Source of the DNA: Epibacterium sp. Ofav1-8
GTDB taxonomy: Bacteria; Pseudomonadota; Alphaproteobacteria; Rhodobacterales; Rhodobacteraceae
Direction of reading: 5' to 3'
Assembly (NCBI RefSeq): GCF_022348185.1
Contig: NZ_JAKRFD010000004.1
Span: 1-64,000 of the forward strand
Length of the DNA: 64,000 nt
In this document: piece after piece, positions 50,094 to 60,549 of the stretch
How the letters are laid out: each line of letters begins with the position of its first letter
How positions within the stretch are numbered: position 1 is the first letter of the stretch
Notes under the pieces: model-generated
What the model was told of the DNA's origin: nothing
Seen by the model: the letters and a program-made list of their open reading frames with translations, nothing else
Database searches by the model: none
Program-made: the position numbers and the translations under genes

Positions 50094-51632
50094 TCAGCTC
50101 CGCCAGAGATTGGGCGACAGAAGTGCGATAATGGCCAGCGTTTCCAGCCGGCCCAGCACCATGGCAAAACACAGGATCAGCTTTGCCGGGGCTGCCAGCA
50201 GCGCAAGTTCGATCGGCACCTGCCCCGCCGCTTCGATCAGCGGCCCGGTGGTGGACAGACCGGCCACGGCCAGAATCATTGCCTGCTCAAACGGGATTCC
50301 AAACGCCGAAAGCGCGACGCAGATCAGGGCCAGCGACAAGGCGAACAGCATGAAAAAGATCCAGGCAACGAAGGCGCCATTGCTTTGCAGCCGCCTGTTG
50401 CCCCGCCCCTCGCCGCTGACCGACGATGGCAGGACCAGCCGCTCCATCTCGCGCAGGCCGTTGAGATAAAGCGCATAGACCCGCAGCAGTTTCACACCAC
50501 CGGCGGTGGTGGCCACCCCGCCCCCCATGACCGCAAGACCCAGCAGGATCATGCCCGGCGTCTCCAGCCCGGACCATTCCTGGGCGCTGAACCAATAGCC
50601 GCTTTCAAACCCGTTGGTGGTCAGAAAGGAGGTGATGGTGAACAGCGCGCCCCAGAAGGAGGCCAGCGCCATCGACAGATCGTCCGAGGTATTGACCTCA
50701 AGCGCCGCAATCCAGTGGCGCAGGAACAGCAGGATCGGCACCCCGAAGATGATCAGCATGCCGGTGCGGAACTCCGGATCCTTGTCCAGCCGCCCATGGC
50801 CCACGGCGACGGTATCGCTGGAGAACGTCAGGCGCGACAGCGCAAAGAGCAGGAACAGGAACATGACCATTTCGCCGGCCAGCCCGGACTGGGCCGCGCC
50901 AATTCCCCCGATCGGAGACAGGCCGGAGGTCGCCATCACCGACATCGCATGGGACACCGCAACCAGACCACTGTCACCACAGAGCAGCAGCAGCACCGCA
51001 AGCGCCAGGGTCAGCCCGACGTAGACCGGGGCAAGGGCCACGGTGACCATGATGAGTTTGCGTCTTGGGTCCGGCCGGTGGCTTTCGCGCAGGATCGCAT
51101 CGCTGCGCCCAGGCTCCGCCCGGGTTGTCACCTCGAACCCCCCAAGCGACAGCGGCGCCAGCACTGCGGAGGCCGCAATCCACATGAACAAACCGCCGAG
51201 CCAGGCCACCAGCACCCGCCACAGATGCACCGACGCCGGCAGGCGACCGGGCTGATCAAAGATATCGGCTCCGGTGGTGGTCAACGCGCTGACCATGTCG
51301 AAATAGGCATTCAGATAGCTGGTGTTGCGCAGCGCATCCTGCAACGGCACCGCCAGAAACAGCGGCAGGAACACAAAGGTCGCCAGAAGGGTCATCAGCT
51401 GCCCCGGCATCCCGTATCGCGGCACCCGGTTGGACACCGAAAGCCCGATAAAGGTCACCAGGGTCACCCCGACAAGCCCGGAATAGAAAAAGCTCTGCGA
51501 GGTATTGTGATCGTCCACCAGCACGGCATGGATCGCGGGAATCCACATGGCGACCGAGAACACGCCCCAGATCAGCAGCAGCAACGGCAGCCGCAGGATG
51601 CCACGAACCTGAGAGCGGGGGCGACGGGGCAT
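50094..51632 (-). CDS. trkH: Trk potassium transporter, membrane subunit TrkH
   Basis: The product is 512 aa with about ten to twelve membrane helices. Selectivity-filter loops are recognisable: ALTTTGADIF, MATSGLSPIGG, TNGFESGY and AGLSTTGPLIEAAG. It takes up potassium together with TrkA, whose gene ends 1 bp upstream. It is preceded by trkA and followed by hfq after 132 bp. Confidence 0.95.
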   Translation of the reverse strand: MPRRPRSQVRGILRLPLLLLIWGVFSVAMWIPAIHAVLVDDHNTSQSFFYSGLVGVTLVTFIGLSVSNRVPRYGMPGQLMTLLATFVFLPLFLAVPLQDALRNTSYLNAYFDMVSALTTTGADIFDQPGRLPASVHLWRVLVAWLGGLFMWIAASAVLAPLSLGGFEVTTRAEPGRSDAILRESHRPDPRRKLIMVTVALAPVYVGLTLALAVLLLLCGDSGLVAVSHAMSVMATSGLSPIGGIGAAQSGLAGEMVMFLFLLFALSRLTFSSDTVAVGHGRLDKDPEFRTGMLIIFGVPILLFLRHWIAALEVNTSDDLSMALASFWGALFTITSFLTTNGFESGYWFSAQEWSGLETPGMILLGLAVMGGGVATTAGGVKLLRVYALYLNGLREMERLVLPSSVSGEGRGNRRLQSNGAFVAWIFFMLFALSLALICVALSAFGIPFEQAMILAVAGLSTTGPLIEAAGQVPIELALLAAPAKLILCFAMVLGRLETLAIIALLSPNLWRS

Positions 51633-51633
51633 T

Positions 51634-53010
51634 CTAGAAATAGTCGATCGAGACCTGCATCAGGCGCTCGACCTCCCGCACGTCCGCCGCCATGGCGAAG
51701 AGGGCGATCGTGTCCCCTGCCTCGATCCGCAGGCCACCCGTGGGGCGCATGACCTCACCGTTCTTGCTCACCGCACCGACCAGCACGCCTTCGGGGAAAT
51801 CAATGTCCCGCAAGGCCTGACCGGCCATGGGCGACGTCGAGAGCACCTCGGTCTCGATCACCTCGGCCTCGGCATCGCCGATGGAATAGACCTGCCGGAT
51901 GCGTCCATAACGGATATGGCGCAGGATCGAGCTGACGGTGGTGGCGCGCGGGTTGATGTGGGCGTCGATGCCAAGATGCGGCAGCAAAGGCAGCAACGTC
52001 GGGTCGTTGATCAGGGCGATGGCAAAGGGACAGCCCTCGGCCTTGGCCCGCACCGCCGCCAGCATGTTGGTCTTGTCATCATCGGTCACCGCCAGCATCG
52101 CATCGGCCTTGTCGATCCCGGCCTCGATCATCAGCCCGCGATCCAGCCCGTCCCCGTTCAGAACAATGGTACGCTCCAGTTCTTCGGCGGCCTTCTCGGC
52201 GTGTTTCCGGTTCATCTCGATCATCTTGGCACGGGTGCGACCGGCGCGCCCTTCGAGCGCCTTGGCCACTTCCAGCCCGACATTGCCGCCGCCGACGATA
52301 ACGACGCGCTCTTGCCGTTTCTCTTTCTTGCCAAAGACTTCCATGGTTCTGTTCACGTCATCCGCGTGACAGAAGACATAGGCGGCATCGCCGACAAACA
52401 GCTGGTCCCCCGGTTCCGGCGCAAACAGGCTGCCATCGCGGCGGATGCCCACCACGATCGCCCGCAGGGTCGAGAACAGCTCGGTCAGCTGGCGCAGCGG
52501 CGTGTTCACCACCGGGCATTCCTCATCGATGTGGATGCCCAGCAATTGCGCCCGTCCCTCCATAAAGACTTCGGTATCAAAGGCCGCCGGCGCGCGCAGC
52601 CGCTGCATGGCGGCAGCTGCCACCTCGCGCTCCGGGCTGATGACCACGTCGATCGGCAGGTGATCGCGACGATAGAGGTCGGAATAAATGGCGTTGAGAT
52701 AGCTTTTGGACCGCAGGCGCGCGATCTTGCGCTGGATGGAGAACACCGAATGCGCGACCTGGCAGGTGACCATGTTCACCTCGTCCGAGTGGGTGGCGGC
52801 GATGATCATATCCGCATCCCGCGCCCCGGCCCGATCCAGCACATCCGGATAGGAGGCAAAGCCCGCAATCCCCTGAACATCAAGCGTATCCGTCGCGCGA
52901 CGCACCAGATCCGGATTGTTGTCCACAACGGTGACATCATTGTGCTCACCCGACAAATGCCGCGCGATCTGCCAGCCGACCTGCCCGGCGCCACAGATTA
53001 TTACCTTCAT
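51634..53010 (-). CDS. trkA: Trk potassium transporter, regulatory subunit TrkA
   Basis: The product is 458 aa with two nucleotide-binding domains (MKVIICGAGQVGWQIARHLS and VVIVGGGNVGLEVAKALEG), each followed by a TrkA-C domain. It gates TrkH in response to nucleotides. The gene lies 91 bp after ntrX in the same direction and abuts trkH. Confidence 0.97.
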   Translation of the reverse strand: MKVIICGAGQVGWQIARHLSGEHNDVTVVDNNPDLVRRATDTLDVQGIAGFASYPDVLDRAGARDADMIIAATHSDEVNMVTCQVAHSVFSIQRKIARLRSKSYLNAIYSDLYRRDHLPIDVVISPEREVAAAAMQRLRAPAAFDTEVFMEGRAQLLGIHIDEECPVVNTPLRQLTELFSTLRAIVVGIRRDGSLFAPEPGDQLFVGDAAYVFCHADDVNRTMEVFGKKEKRQERVVIVGGGNVGLEVAKALEGRAGRTRAKMIEMNRKHAEKAAEELERTIVLNGDGLDRGLMIEAGIDKADAMLAVTDDDKTNMLAAVRAKAEGCPFAIALINDPTLLPLLPHLGIDAHINPRATTVSSILRHIRYGRIRQVYSIGDAEAEVIETEVLSTSPMAGQALRDIDFPEGVLVGAVSKNGEVMRPTGGLRIEAGDTIALFAMAADVREVERLMQVSIDYF

Positions 53011-53101
53011 CGATCCGCTCTCCGGGCGCTGAAATGCCTGATTTGCATGACAGATGGCTTGGGCAGGGTCAATTCAATTGTCCTTGCCGCAGAGGCCGTC
53101 C

Positions 53102-54511
53102 TCAGACCGCTGTTTCCTCATTCTCGACTCGGGCGATCCGTGTGCCGGCCTTGTTGGAGGTCACCACGCCAAGCGACTTCAACTTGCGATGCAGCGCCGA
53201 ACGTTCCATGCCGACAAAAGAGGCCGTGCGGCTGATATTGCCGCCAAACCGGTTGATCTGGGTCAGGAGGTATTCACGTTCAAAGGCTTCGCGCGCCTCG
53301 CGCAGCGGCAATGTCGCCAGGGCCCCGGACAGCACGACACGGCCTTCTGTTTCGACCTTTTCCTCTTCGCTGGGCAGATCCTTGGCCTGGATCGGCTCGG
53401 AGGATTCTCCAAGGATCAGAACACGTTCCACCAGGTTCTTGAGCTGGCGCACATTGCCCGGCCAGGTCATGGTCTGCAAAAGCGCCACCGCATCATCACT
53501 GAGCGCCCGCAGAGGCAGACCCTGGGATTTGTTGAAACCTTCGATGAAATACTGGGCCAACAACGGAATATCCTCGCGCCGCTCGGACAGGGCCGGTACG
53601 CAGATCGGCACCACGTTGAGGCGGTGGTAGAGTTCCTGACGGAAGTTCCCGTCAGTGATTTCCTGTTCCAGATCACGGCTGGTCGCGGATACCACCCGCA
53701 GGTCGACCTTGATCTTCTCGGTTCCGCCAACCCGCACAAACTGCTGATCGACCAGCACCCGCAGGATCTTGGACTGGGTGCCCGACGGCATATCGGCGAC
53801 CTCGTCAAAGAAGACAACGCCGCCATCCGCCTGTTCCAGCAGCCCCGGTTCGATGCCGCGCTCGCCGCTTTCACGGCCGAACAGAACGTCCTCCATCCGC
53901 TCTGGCTCGATACTGGCGCAGTTCACCGTCACAAAAGGCGCACCGGCCCGGTTCGAATTGGAATGGATGTAACGCGCCGCGACCTCCTTGCCGCTGCCCG
54001 CAGGGCCCGTCAGCATGACGCGGCCATTGGATTTGGTCACCTTGTCGAGCTGCCCGACAAGCGTGCGGAACGCGGGCGATGTGCCCACCATATCCGCTGC
54101 GCCCACATCCTTGCGCCGCAGGTCAGTGTTTTCGCGCCGCAGCCGCGAGGTTTCCATCGCGCGGCGAATAACGACCATCAACTGGTCGATGTTAAAGGGT
54201 TTTTCGATAAAGTCATAAGCGCCCTGTTTGATCGCGGCGACCGCGATCTCGATATTGCCATGACCGGAAATGATCACCACCGGCACCTCGGGATAGTCCC
54301 GTTTGACGACCTTCAGAATATCGATGCCATCCATCTGACTGTCCTTCAGCCAGATGTCGAGGATCAGCAGCGAGGGGCGCGCGTCCTCAAAGGCCGCCAT
54401 GCATTCTTCTGAATTCGCGGCCTTTCGCGTGGCGTAGCCCTCATCCTCCAGAATGTCCGAAACCAATTCCCGGATGTCACGTTCATCGTCAACAATCAGA
54501 ATGTCACTCAT
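53102..54511 (-). CDS. ntrX: Nitrogen regulation response regulator NtrX
   Basis: The product is 469 aa. A receiver domain (phosphorylated aspartate in LLILDIWLKD), an AAA+ domain (GPAGSGKEVAARYIH and GGVVFFDEVADMP) and a Fis-type helix-turn-helix (ISRTASFVGMERSALHRKLK) are in order. The AAA+ domain has FGRESGERGIEPG where sigma-54 activators have GAFTGA, so it should not act through sigma-54. It overlaps ntrY by 4 bp. Confidence 0.95.
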   Translation of the reverse strand: MSDILIVDDERDIRELVSDILEDEGYATRKAANSEECMAAFEDARPSLLILDIWLKDSQMDGIDILKVVKRDYPEVPVVIISGHGNIEIAVAAIKQGAYDFIEKPFNIDQLMVVIRRAMETSRLRRENTDLRRKDVGAADMVGTSPAFRTLVGQLDKVTKSNGRVMLTGPAGSGKEVAARYIHSNSNRAGAPFVTVNCASIEPERMEDVLFGRESGERGIEPGLLEQADGGVVFFDEVADMPSGTQSKILRVLVDQQFVRVGGTEKIKVDLRVVSATSRDLEQEITDGNFRQELYHRLNVVPICVPALSERREDIPLLAQYFIEGFNKSQGLPLRALSDDAVALLQTMTWPGNVRQLKNLVERVLILGESSEPIQAKDLPSEEEKVETEGRVVLSGALATLPLREAREAFEREYLLTQINRFGGNISRTASFVGMERSALHRKLKSLGVVTSNKAGTRIARVENEETAV

Positions 54512-56778
54512 GTCAGCCCTGCTACTACGGTTTGTTTGTGGACGGTACTGTCCGGCGCGAACGCCGGGAGGCGGATCACCGCCATGGCACCTGTGTGGCG
54601 ATTTCCGTCAAAGAGCGGCGCGTCTTCCAGCGCCAAGGTGCCGCCATGCTCTTCGATGATCTTCTTGACGATCGGCAAGCCGAGCCCGGTGCCTTCGTCG
54701 CGGGTGGTCACATAGGGTTCGAACAGCCGTGCCCGATCTGCCGGCAGGCCGACCCCGTTGTCGGCAATCGTGATCACATGACCCAGCGCATCAGAGCGCA
54801 CCTGCACCCGAATCTCCGGTGCATAATCTTCTGGCGCGCCTTTTTGTTTCAGCGTTTCCGTGGCTTCGCCGGCGTTCTTGATGAGGTTGGTCAGCGCCTG
54901 CCCGATCATTGTCGCATCAACATCGACCTTGAGCTCTTGCTCCGGCAGATCGGAATGGATGCGCAAATCGGGTTGGCCGGCCTGCTGCAACAACACCGCC
55001 TCCTGCACCAATTTGCCCAGATCTTCTTCGCGACGGTCCGGTTCGGGCATGCGCGCGAACTTTGAAAACTCATCCACGATACGACGCAGGTCATTGGTCT
55101 GACGCACGATCACATCCGTCATGGATTGCAGCTGATCGCTGTGATCCTCTCCCAGTTTGGGGGCGAATTTGCGCTTGATACGCTCTGCACTGAGTTGAAT
55201 TGGCGTCAGGGGGTTCTTGATTTCATGGGCAATCCTGCGCGCCACGTCTCCCCAGGCCGCCATCCGCTGCGCGCTGACCAGGTCCGTCACATCGTCAAAG
55301 GCCACAACATAGCCCTCTAGATCATGCTCGCCCGAACGCCGGCGCGCCATGCGCACCAAAAGGTTCTCGAGGCGGCCCTGGCGCGTCACCTTGATCTCGC
55401 TCTGCGCCACGCCGGACCCGCTTTCGATCAGGTCGTCAAACAGGGGCCCGAATTCCGGCACCGCAACCGCAAGCGCCACGGATTGCTGGTCTTCCTGCCA
55501 GTCCAGCAGACGTTTGGCTGATTTGTTGACAAAGGTCACACGCCCCTTTGCATCCAGCCCAACCACCCCCGAGGTGACGGAGGACAACACGGAATCAAAC
55601 AGGCGGCGACGCTGTTCGATCTGCCGGGTATTTTCCAAAAGCGTTTCCCGCTGCGCCTGAAGTTGCTGCGTCATCTGGTTGAAATACCGGCTCAATTGCG
55701 CAATTTCGTCATCGCCTTGCTCTTCGGTGACCTGCACGCTGAGGTTACCGGCCCCGACCCGCTGCGCAGCGACGGTCAAACGCCCGACCGGGCGCGACAG
55801 GCGCTCGGCAAACCACATGCCAAGCCACATCGCCGCGAGGATCAGGATCACCGCAAATCCAAGATACAAGAGGCCGAATTCGAACAACACCCGGCCCCGT
55901 TCGCTCTCCAGCTGCTGATAGAGATGCGCCGTTTCCTGCGTGTCGTCGAGCAGCTTGAGCAATTCCCCGTCGACATCGCGACTGACGTAGAGATAGCGGT
56001 CAACAAAGGCATTCAGACGCACGAGCGCACGAAATTCGCTGTTCTCCCAGTCCTGGATCACATGCAGGCCGGTTTCTTCTGCTGCGCCGATATGCTCCAA
56101 CGTCGGCATCTCGAAATCAAATTCGTAGGAGCGTTCGCCCCGGGTCTGAATCACCCCGGTTCCGTTGATCACATAGGCCTCTTGCAAGCCACGCTGGATC
56201 TGCAACTGCCCCTGCGACAGAAACTGACGCAGCTCGCCGTCACTCATAAAGAAATTCTTGGACCGGCTGTGGTCCAGAAAGCGCGCCAGCGCCAGCGCGT
56301 CCTGCTCCAGATCCTGGCGTTGCTGGCGCTCGTAGGCCTCTGCGGCCTTGACCGAATTGCCGATCGCGTCGCGCACGCGATCCGAAAACCAACCCTCCAG
56401 CCCCACGTTCACCGTCAAAACTGCAAAGACCGCGACCGTTACGGTTGGCACAAGGGCCAAGAATGCAAAGGCACCGATCAGCCGCAGGTGCAGCCGTGAG
56501 CCAGCCGATTTTTCGCGCCGCGCCGCGATCAGGCGCCCGATCTGACTCAGCACCATGGCGGCGATCGCCAGCACATAGACCAGATCAGCGAGCAGAATCA
56601 GTCGCAGCGCTGGGGAGCTCGCCCCTTGCCCAAACGGACCGATCACCAGAAAGGTAACCATCGCCATCGCCGGGCCAAGGAACACCAGCCCAAGCGTGGT
56701 GAAGTTGCGCGCCCTGCGCGATTTTCGCCAGCGATCCAAGGCTGCAAACCAAAGATACACCGAGCGGATATGTGACAT
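54508..56778 (-). CDS. ntrY: Nitrogen regulation sensor histidine kinase NtrY
   Basis: The product is 756 aa. Three or more membrane helices, a periplasmic region, a HAMP segment (RLSRPVGRLTVAAQRVGAGN), a PAS domain, the phosphoacceptor box [20 protein letters not shown] and an ATPase domain (NLIKNAGEATE, DNGVGLP, GTGLGLPIVKKI) are in order. ATG 56778 gives MSHIRSVYLW; an upstream GTG at 56871, 15 bp after the ntrC stop, would add 31 residues. It phosphorylates NtrX, encoded next. Confidence 0.95.
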   Translation of the reverse strand: MSHIRSVYLWFAALDRWRKSRRARNFTTLGLVFLGPAMAMVTFLVIGPFGQGASSPALRLILLADLVYVLAIAAMVLSQIGRLIAARREKSAGSRLHLRLIGAFAFLALVPTVTVAVFAVLTVNVGLEGWFSDRVRDAIGNSVKAAEAYERQQRQDLEQDALALARFLDHSRSKNFFMSDGELRQFLSQGQLQIQRGLQEAYVINGTGVIQTRGERSYEFDFEMPTLEHIGAAEETGLHVIQDWENSEFRALVRLNAFVDRYLYVSRDVDGELLKLLDDTQETAHLYQQLESERGRVLFEFGLLYLGFAVILILAAMWLGMWFAERLSRPVGRLTVAAQRVGAGNLSVQVTEEQGDDEIAQLSRYFNQMTQQLQAQRETLLENTRQIEQRRRLFDSVLSSVTSGVVGLDAKGRVTFVNKSAKRLLDWQEDQQSVALAVAVPEFGPLFDDLIESGSGVAQSEIKVTRQGRLENLLVRMARRRSGEHDLEGYVVAFDDVTDLVSAQRMAAWGDVARRIAHEIKNPLTPIQLSAERIKRKFAPKLGEDHSDQLQSMTDVIVRQTNDLRRIVDEFSKFARMPEPDRREEDLGKLVQEAVLLQQAGQPDLRIHSDLPEQELKVDVDATMIGQALTNLIKNAGEATETLKQKGAPEDYAPEIRVQVRSDALGHVITIADNGVGLPADRARLFEPYVTTRDEGTGLGLPIVKKIIEEHGGTLALEDAPLFDGNRHTGAMAVIRLPAFAPDSTVHKQTVVAGLT

Positions 56779-56886
56779 CTGCGCCACCGCCTGCCCCCAG
56801 CTGATGTTGGGCGTTTCTCGCCCACCACATGATTTCGCGGTCCGCCATGCGCCTTCTGGCGCCACGGACACGCTTCTGTGGCGAGA

Positions 56887-58266
56887 TTACATCAGTTTGC
56901 GACGGCGTGTCACCTCAATATCGAGATCCGTGATTTTCTTGCGCAGCGTATTGCGGTTGATCCCCAGCAAATCGGCGCATTTGGCCTGATTTCCGCCGGT
57001 TGCGGCCAGCGAAATCTCGATCAGAGGCGTTTCGACTTCCTTCAACAAGCGGGCATAGAGCCCGGGCGGCGGCAGCATGTCCCCGTGCAGGTCGAAATAG
57101 CGCTGCAAATGCCGCGCCACCGCATCCGAAAGCTTCTCATTGCTGGCGCCGCCCCCCATCACGGGCTCGACCCCGGTGGTCTGCGGCCCCAGCGCCGCGG
57201 CGACCTCGCCCTTGCCGATCTCTTCGCTACGTGCCGTAAGCGCAAGCCTTTTCACAATATTTTCCAGTTGCCGCACATTCCCCGGCCAGGCGTAGTGTCG
57301 CAAGAGATCCCGGGCGTCCTCACTCAGGACGCGACGCGCGGCCCCTTCGCTCTCTGCGCGCAGCAGGAAATGCTCGCATAGCAGGGCAATGTCTTCGACC
57401 CGATCCCGCAGCGCCGGGACGACAAGCTCCGACCCGCAGATCCGATAGTATAGATCCTGGCGCAGCGCGCCGTCGTCCAACTGCTCAGCAAGATCTTGCT
57501 GACTGGTGGTGGCGATGAACCGGGGGGCATGATCGCCCGGGGAATCCATCATCCGAACCAGACGCGCCTGCGCCTCATCCGTCAGATCCACCAGCTCATC
57601 AATCAGCAGCGTGCCGCCCTTCACCTGGGCAAGCAGTCGCGAAGGGCCCTCCAACTCGATCAGATCCGCGGCGTCGGCGACCACAAACGGCAGCGTGCGC
57701 CGGTCCGAGAAATCGTGAATCGCCCGTGCGATCAGAGACTTACCGGTGCCACTTTCACCCGTGATCAGCAGCGGCATATCGGTGTTCATCACCCGTGCGA
57801 TCAGACGATAGAGCGTCTGCATCACCTCGGTGCGCCCCACCAAGGGCAGCTCATCCGGGCGCTCCTCCGACACTTCAACCTGACCAGCAACCTGTGCGCT
57901 GCGCTTTTCCGTCAGCGCCTTGGCGGTGCGCTTCATCAGTTCGGGCAGATCAAAGGGCTTGGGCAGGTAGTCGTAGGCCTCCGCCTCGGCAGCCTTGATC
58001 GCAGTCATGATCGTGTTTTGCGCCGAGATCACGATGACCGGCAGACCCGGACGGTCCTGAGCGATCTTCGGCAGCATCTCCAGCCCGTTCCCGTCCGGCA
58101 TCATCACGTCGGAGATCACCACATCGCCCTTGCCTTCGCCAACCCAGCGCATCAGCGTCGTCAAGGAGGAGGTCGCATGGACCTTGCAGCCCGCCCGGGT
58201 CAAGGCCTGGGTGAGGACTGTGCGGATCGTACGGTCGTCGTCTGCCACAAGAACGGTGCCGTCCAT
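56887..58266 (-). CDS. ntrC: Nitrogen regulation response regulator NtrC (GAFTGA-less)
   Basis: The product is 459 aa. It has a receiver domain ([13 protein letters not shown]), an AAA+ domain ([28 protein letters not shown]) and a Fis-type helix-turn-helix ([20 protein letters not shown]). Between the Walker motifs the GAFTGA loop is deleted ([16 protein letters not shown]). NtrC of Rhodobacter capsulatus also lacks it and activates the housekeeping sigma-70 polymerase, so the same is expected here. It follows ntrB by 17 bp. Confidence 0.95.
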   Translation of the reverse strand: MDGTVLVADDDRTIRTVLTQALTRAGCKVHATSSLTTLMRWVGEGKGDVVISDVMMPDGNGLEMLPKIAQDRPGLPVIVISAQNTIMTAIKAAEAEAYDYLPKPFDLPELMKRTAKALTEKRSAQVAGQVEVSEERPDELPLVGRTEVMQTLYRLIARVMNTDMPLLITGESGTGKSLIARAIHDFSDRRTLPFVVADAADLIELEGPSRLLAQVKGGTLLIDELVDLTDEAQARLVRMMDSPGDHAPRFIATTSQQDLAEQLDDGALRQDLYYRICGSELVVPALRDRVEDIALLCEHFLLRAESEGAARRVLSEDARDLLRHYAWPGNVRQLENIVKRLALTARSEEIGKGEVAAALGPQTTGVEPVMGGGASNEKLSDAVARHLQRYFDLHGDMLPPPGLYARLLKEVETPLIEISLAATGGNQAKCADLLGINRNTLRKKITDLDIEVTRRRKLM

Positions 58267-58283
58267 GTCTTTGTTCTCCTGAG

Positions 58284-59372
58284 TTATTTCTGCTCTCGCG
58301 GTGCACGCGAAAGCGACAATCTGAAGGTGGTGTTCCCGGGCTCGGAACGCACCGAAATCCAGCCGTTGTGGTCGCCGATAATCTTGCTGACCAAGGCCAG
58401 TCCAAGGCCGGTGCCGTTCTCCTTGCCGGAGACGAAGGGTTCAAAAATGTCCTCGCGGATACTCTCCGGCAGGCCGGGCCCGTCGTCGCTGATCTCGATC
58501 TGGAGCGGCAACAGCTTGCCTTGCCCATCGCTGCGACGCAGACGGAAGGAATGCTCGTAGAACGTGCGTACGGTGATGGTGCCGCCGGTCGTCCCCGCCG
58601 CCTCGGAGGCGTTCTTCAGAAGGTTCAGCACCACCTGCAACAGCTGATCCGGGTCTCCCCATGCCAGTGGCAGCGAGGGGTCGTATTTCTCGATGATCTT
58701 CATATGGGCGCCAAACCCCAACAGGGCCGAGCGGCGCGCGCGGTCCAGAACATCATGCAGGTTGACCGGCTTCAGATCGGGCTCCGAGAGGTTTCCGAAT
58801 TGCTCCACTTGCTCAAGCAGCTTTACGATCCGACGGCTTTCACTCACGATTAGGTCTGTGAGTTCAAGGTCATCGGGCGCGAGGTTCATGCTCAACAGCT
58901 GCGCCGCACCGGTGATCCCCGCCAGTGGATTCTTGATTTCATGCGCGAGCATTTCTGCCATGCCGATGGCTGACTGCGCGGCGGATTTTGCCGAATGGGT
59001 CTGTGTCATCCGCCCCGCCAACTCGCGCGGCGACAGCATCAGGAGCATATGGCCGGGATGTCCATGCAACGGCGCGATCTGCACCGCGCATTGCAGCGGC
59101 GCCCGTTCGCGCGCCCCAACATCCACATCATTCACAAACAGCGGCGTACCCTGCGCGCGCGCCTTGTCAAACGCGGTTTCAATCGCGGCTTCGATTGCGA
59201 CCTTCTGCCAAATCCGCTTGCCGATCAGAGACTTGCGGGAGGAATTGATGAATCCTTCGGCGGCGGAGTTCACATCCACGATGCAGTTTTCAGCATCGAC
59301 CAGAAAGGCCGGCACCGGCAGCGACGCCCAGATGGCACATTCGGTGCTGTGAGGAACATCAGCAGCATTCAT
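58284..59372 (-). CDS. ntrB: Nitrogen regulation sensor histidine kinase NtrB
   Basis: The product is 362 aa and soluble. An N-terminal PAS domain ([20 protein letters not shown]), a phosphoacceptor box ([20 protein letters not shown]) and an ATPase domain ([30 protein letters not shown]) are seen. It phosphorylates NtrC under nitrogen limitation, controlled by PII. It overlaps dusB by 4 bp. Confidence 0.96.
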   Translation of the reverse strand: MNAADVPHSTECAIWASLPVPAFLVDAENCIVDVNSAAEGFINSSRKSLIGKRIWQKVAIEAAIETAFDKARAQGTPLFVNDVDVGARERAPLQCAVQIAPLHGHPGHMLLMLSPRELAGRMTQTHSAKSAAQSAIGMAEMLAHEIKNPLAGITGAAQLLSMNLAPDDLELTDLIVSESRRIVKLLEQVEQFGNLSEPDLKPVNLHDVLDRARRSALLGFGAHMKIIEKYDPSLPLAWGDPDQLLQVVLNLLKNASEAAGTTGGTITVRTFYEHSFRLRRSDGQGKLLPLQIEISDDGPGLPESIREDIFEPFVSGKENGTGLGLALVSKIIGDHNGWISVRSEPGNTTFRLSLSRAPREQK

Positions 59373-60355
59373 GCCGCGTCCTCCTGCGTCTGATCCTGCA
59401 ATGCCGCCGGCAACAAGCGCAGCACCTCTGCCGGGGTCTTGGCGGTCAAAACCTCACGCCGCAGGGCTGTTGGCGCGCCTGCCTCATCCATATACCAGCC
59501 TAGGTGTTTGCGCGCGACACGCAGGCCCAGATCCTCGCCATAGAACTCAAGCATCGCCTCATAGTGCCTTGATACCATGTCGACAAAATCCCCTTGGGTG
59601 GGAATATCAGGCGCAGCACTGTCCCAGAGCTCATGCGCGACCTGTGCCAGCAGCCAGGGCTTGCCCTGCACGCCTCGCCCGATCATCACGCCATCTGCGC
59701 CAGAGGCCCCCAGCGCCTGCCGCGCAGTGGCTGCATCGACAATGTCGCCATTGGCCAGCAGCGGCACGGAGACCGCATTCCGAACCTCGGCAATCGCTGC
59801 CCAATCGGCCTGCCCTTTGTAGAACTGGCAGCGCGTGCGACCGTGAATTGTCACCATCTGCACCCCGGCGTCTTGCGCCCGGCGCGCCACGTCTGCGGCA
59901 TTCAGACAATTGTCATCCCAACCGAGCCGGGTTTTCAACGTGACGGGCACATCGACCGCCTCGACCACTGCCTCAATGAGCGACAGCGCATGATCCGGCG
60001 CCTTCAGGAGCGCCGAGCCGGAATACCCGTTCGTTACCTTCTTGGCCGGGCAGCCCATATTGATGTCGATCATGCGCGCCCCGCTGTCCGCAACCCGCCG
60101 CGCGGCCTCGGCCATCCAATAGGCCTCTCGCCCGGCGATCTGGACGGAGGTATTTTCCACATCCGCGCTCAGTTCAGCCTTTTCGCGCACGCCGGGCTTG
60201 GCCTGCACCATTTCCTGACTGGCGACCATTTCGCTCACCACAAGGCCCGCACCAAAAGAGCGCACCAGATCGCGGAAGGGACGATCCGTGATGCCAGCCA
60301 TCGGCGCCAGCGCCACGGGAGGATCGAGATGTGTGGGTCCGACTGAGAAGGACAA
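59369..60355 (-). CDS. dusB: tRNA-dihydrouridine synthase DusB (NifR3)
   Basis: The product is 328 aa, an FMN barrel enzyme. Signatures are LAPMAGITDRPFR, DINMGCPAKKV with the catalytic cysteine, VTIHGRTRCQFYKG and GVMIGRGVQGKPW. dusB heads the ntr operon in many alphaproteobacteria, where it was named nifR3. The only start that keeps the barrel intact is TTG 60355, preceded by AAGGA; a four-codon frame ATG-CAC-AAG-GAT-stop overlaps that ribosome site. Confidence 0.94.
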   Translation of the reverse strand: MSFSVGPTHLDPPVALAPMAGITDRPFRDLVRSFGAGLVVSEMVASQEMVQAKPGVREKAELSADVENTSVQIAGREAYWMAEAARRVADSGARMIDINMGCPAKKVTNGYSGSALLKAPDHALSLIEAVVEAVDVPVTLKTRLGWDDNCLNAADVARRAQDAGVQMVTIHGRTRCQFYKGQADWAAIAEVRNAVSVPLLANGDIVDAATARQALGASGADGVMIGRGVQGKPWLLAQVAHELWDSAAPDIPTQGDFVDMVSRHYEAMLEFYGEDLGLRVARKHLGWYMDEAGAPTALRREVLTAKTPAEVLRLLPAALQDQTQEDAA

Positions 60356-60549
60356 GTGCTTAATCCTTGTGCATATGAGTGTTTATTAGCTTGAAACGGA
60401 GCTATGCTCCATTCCAACACGCCATTCCAGCCCGGCATATCGGGTGCATTGCCTAATTTTTGTGCAAATAACCTCGGGGCGTTGCTAGTTTATCCACCGC
60501 ACCGTAAACACGCCGAAAGATTGCCCCAGCTGAGGACGTGTCTCTCGCC

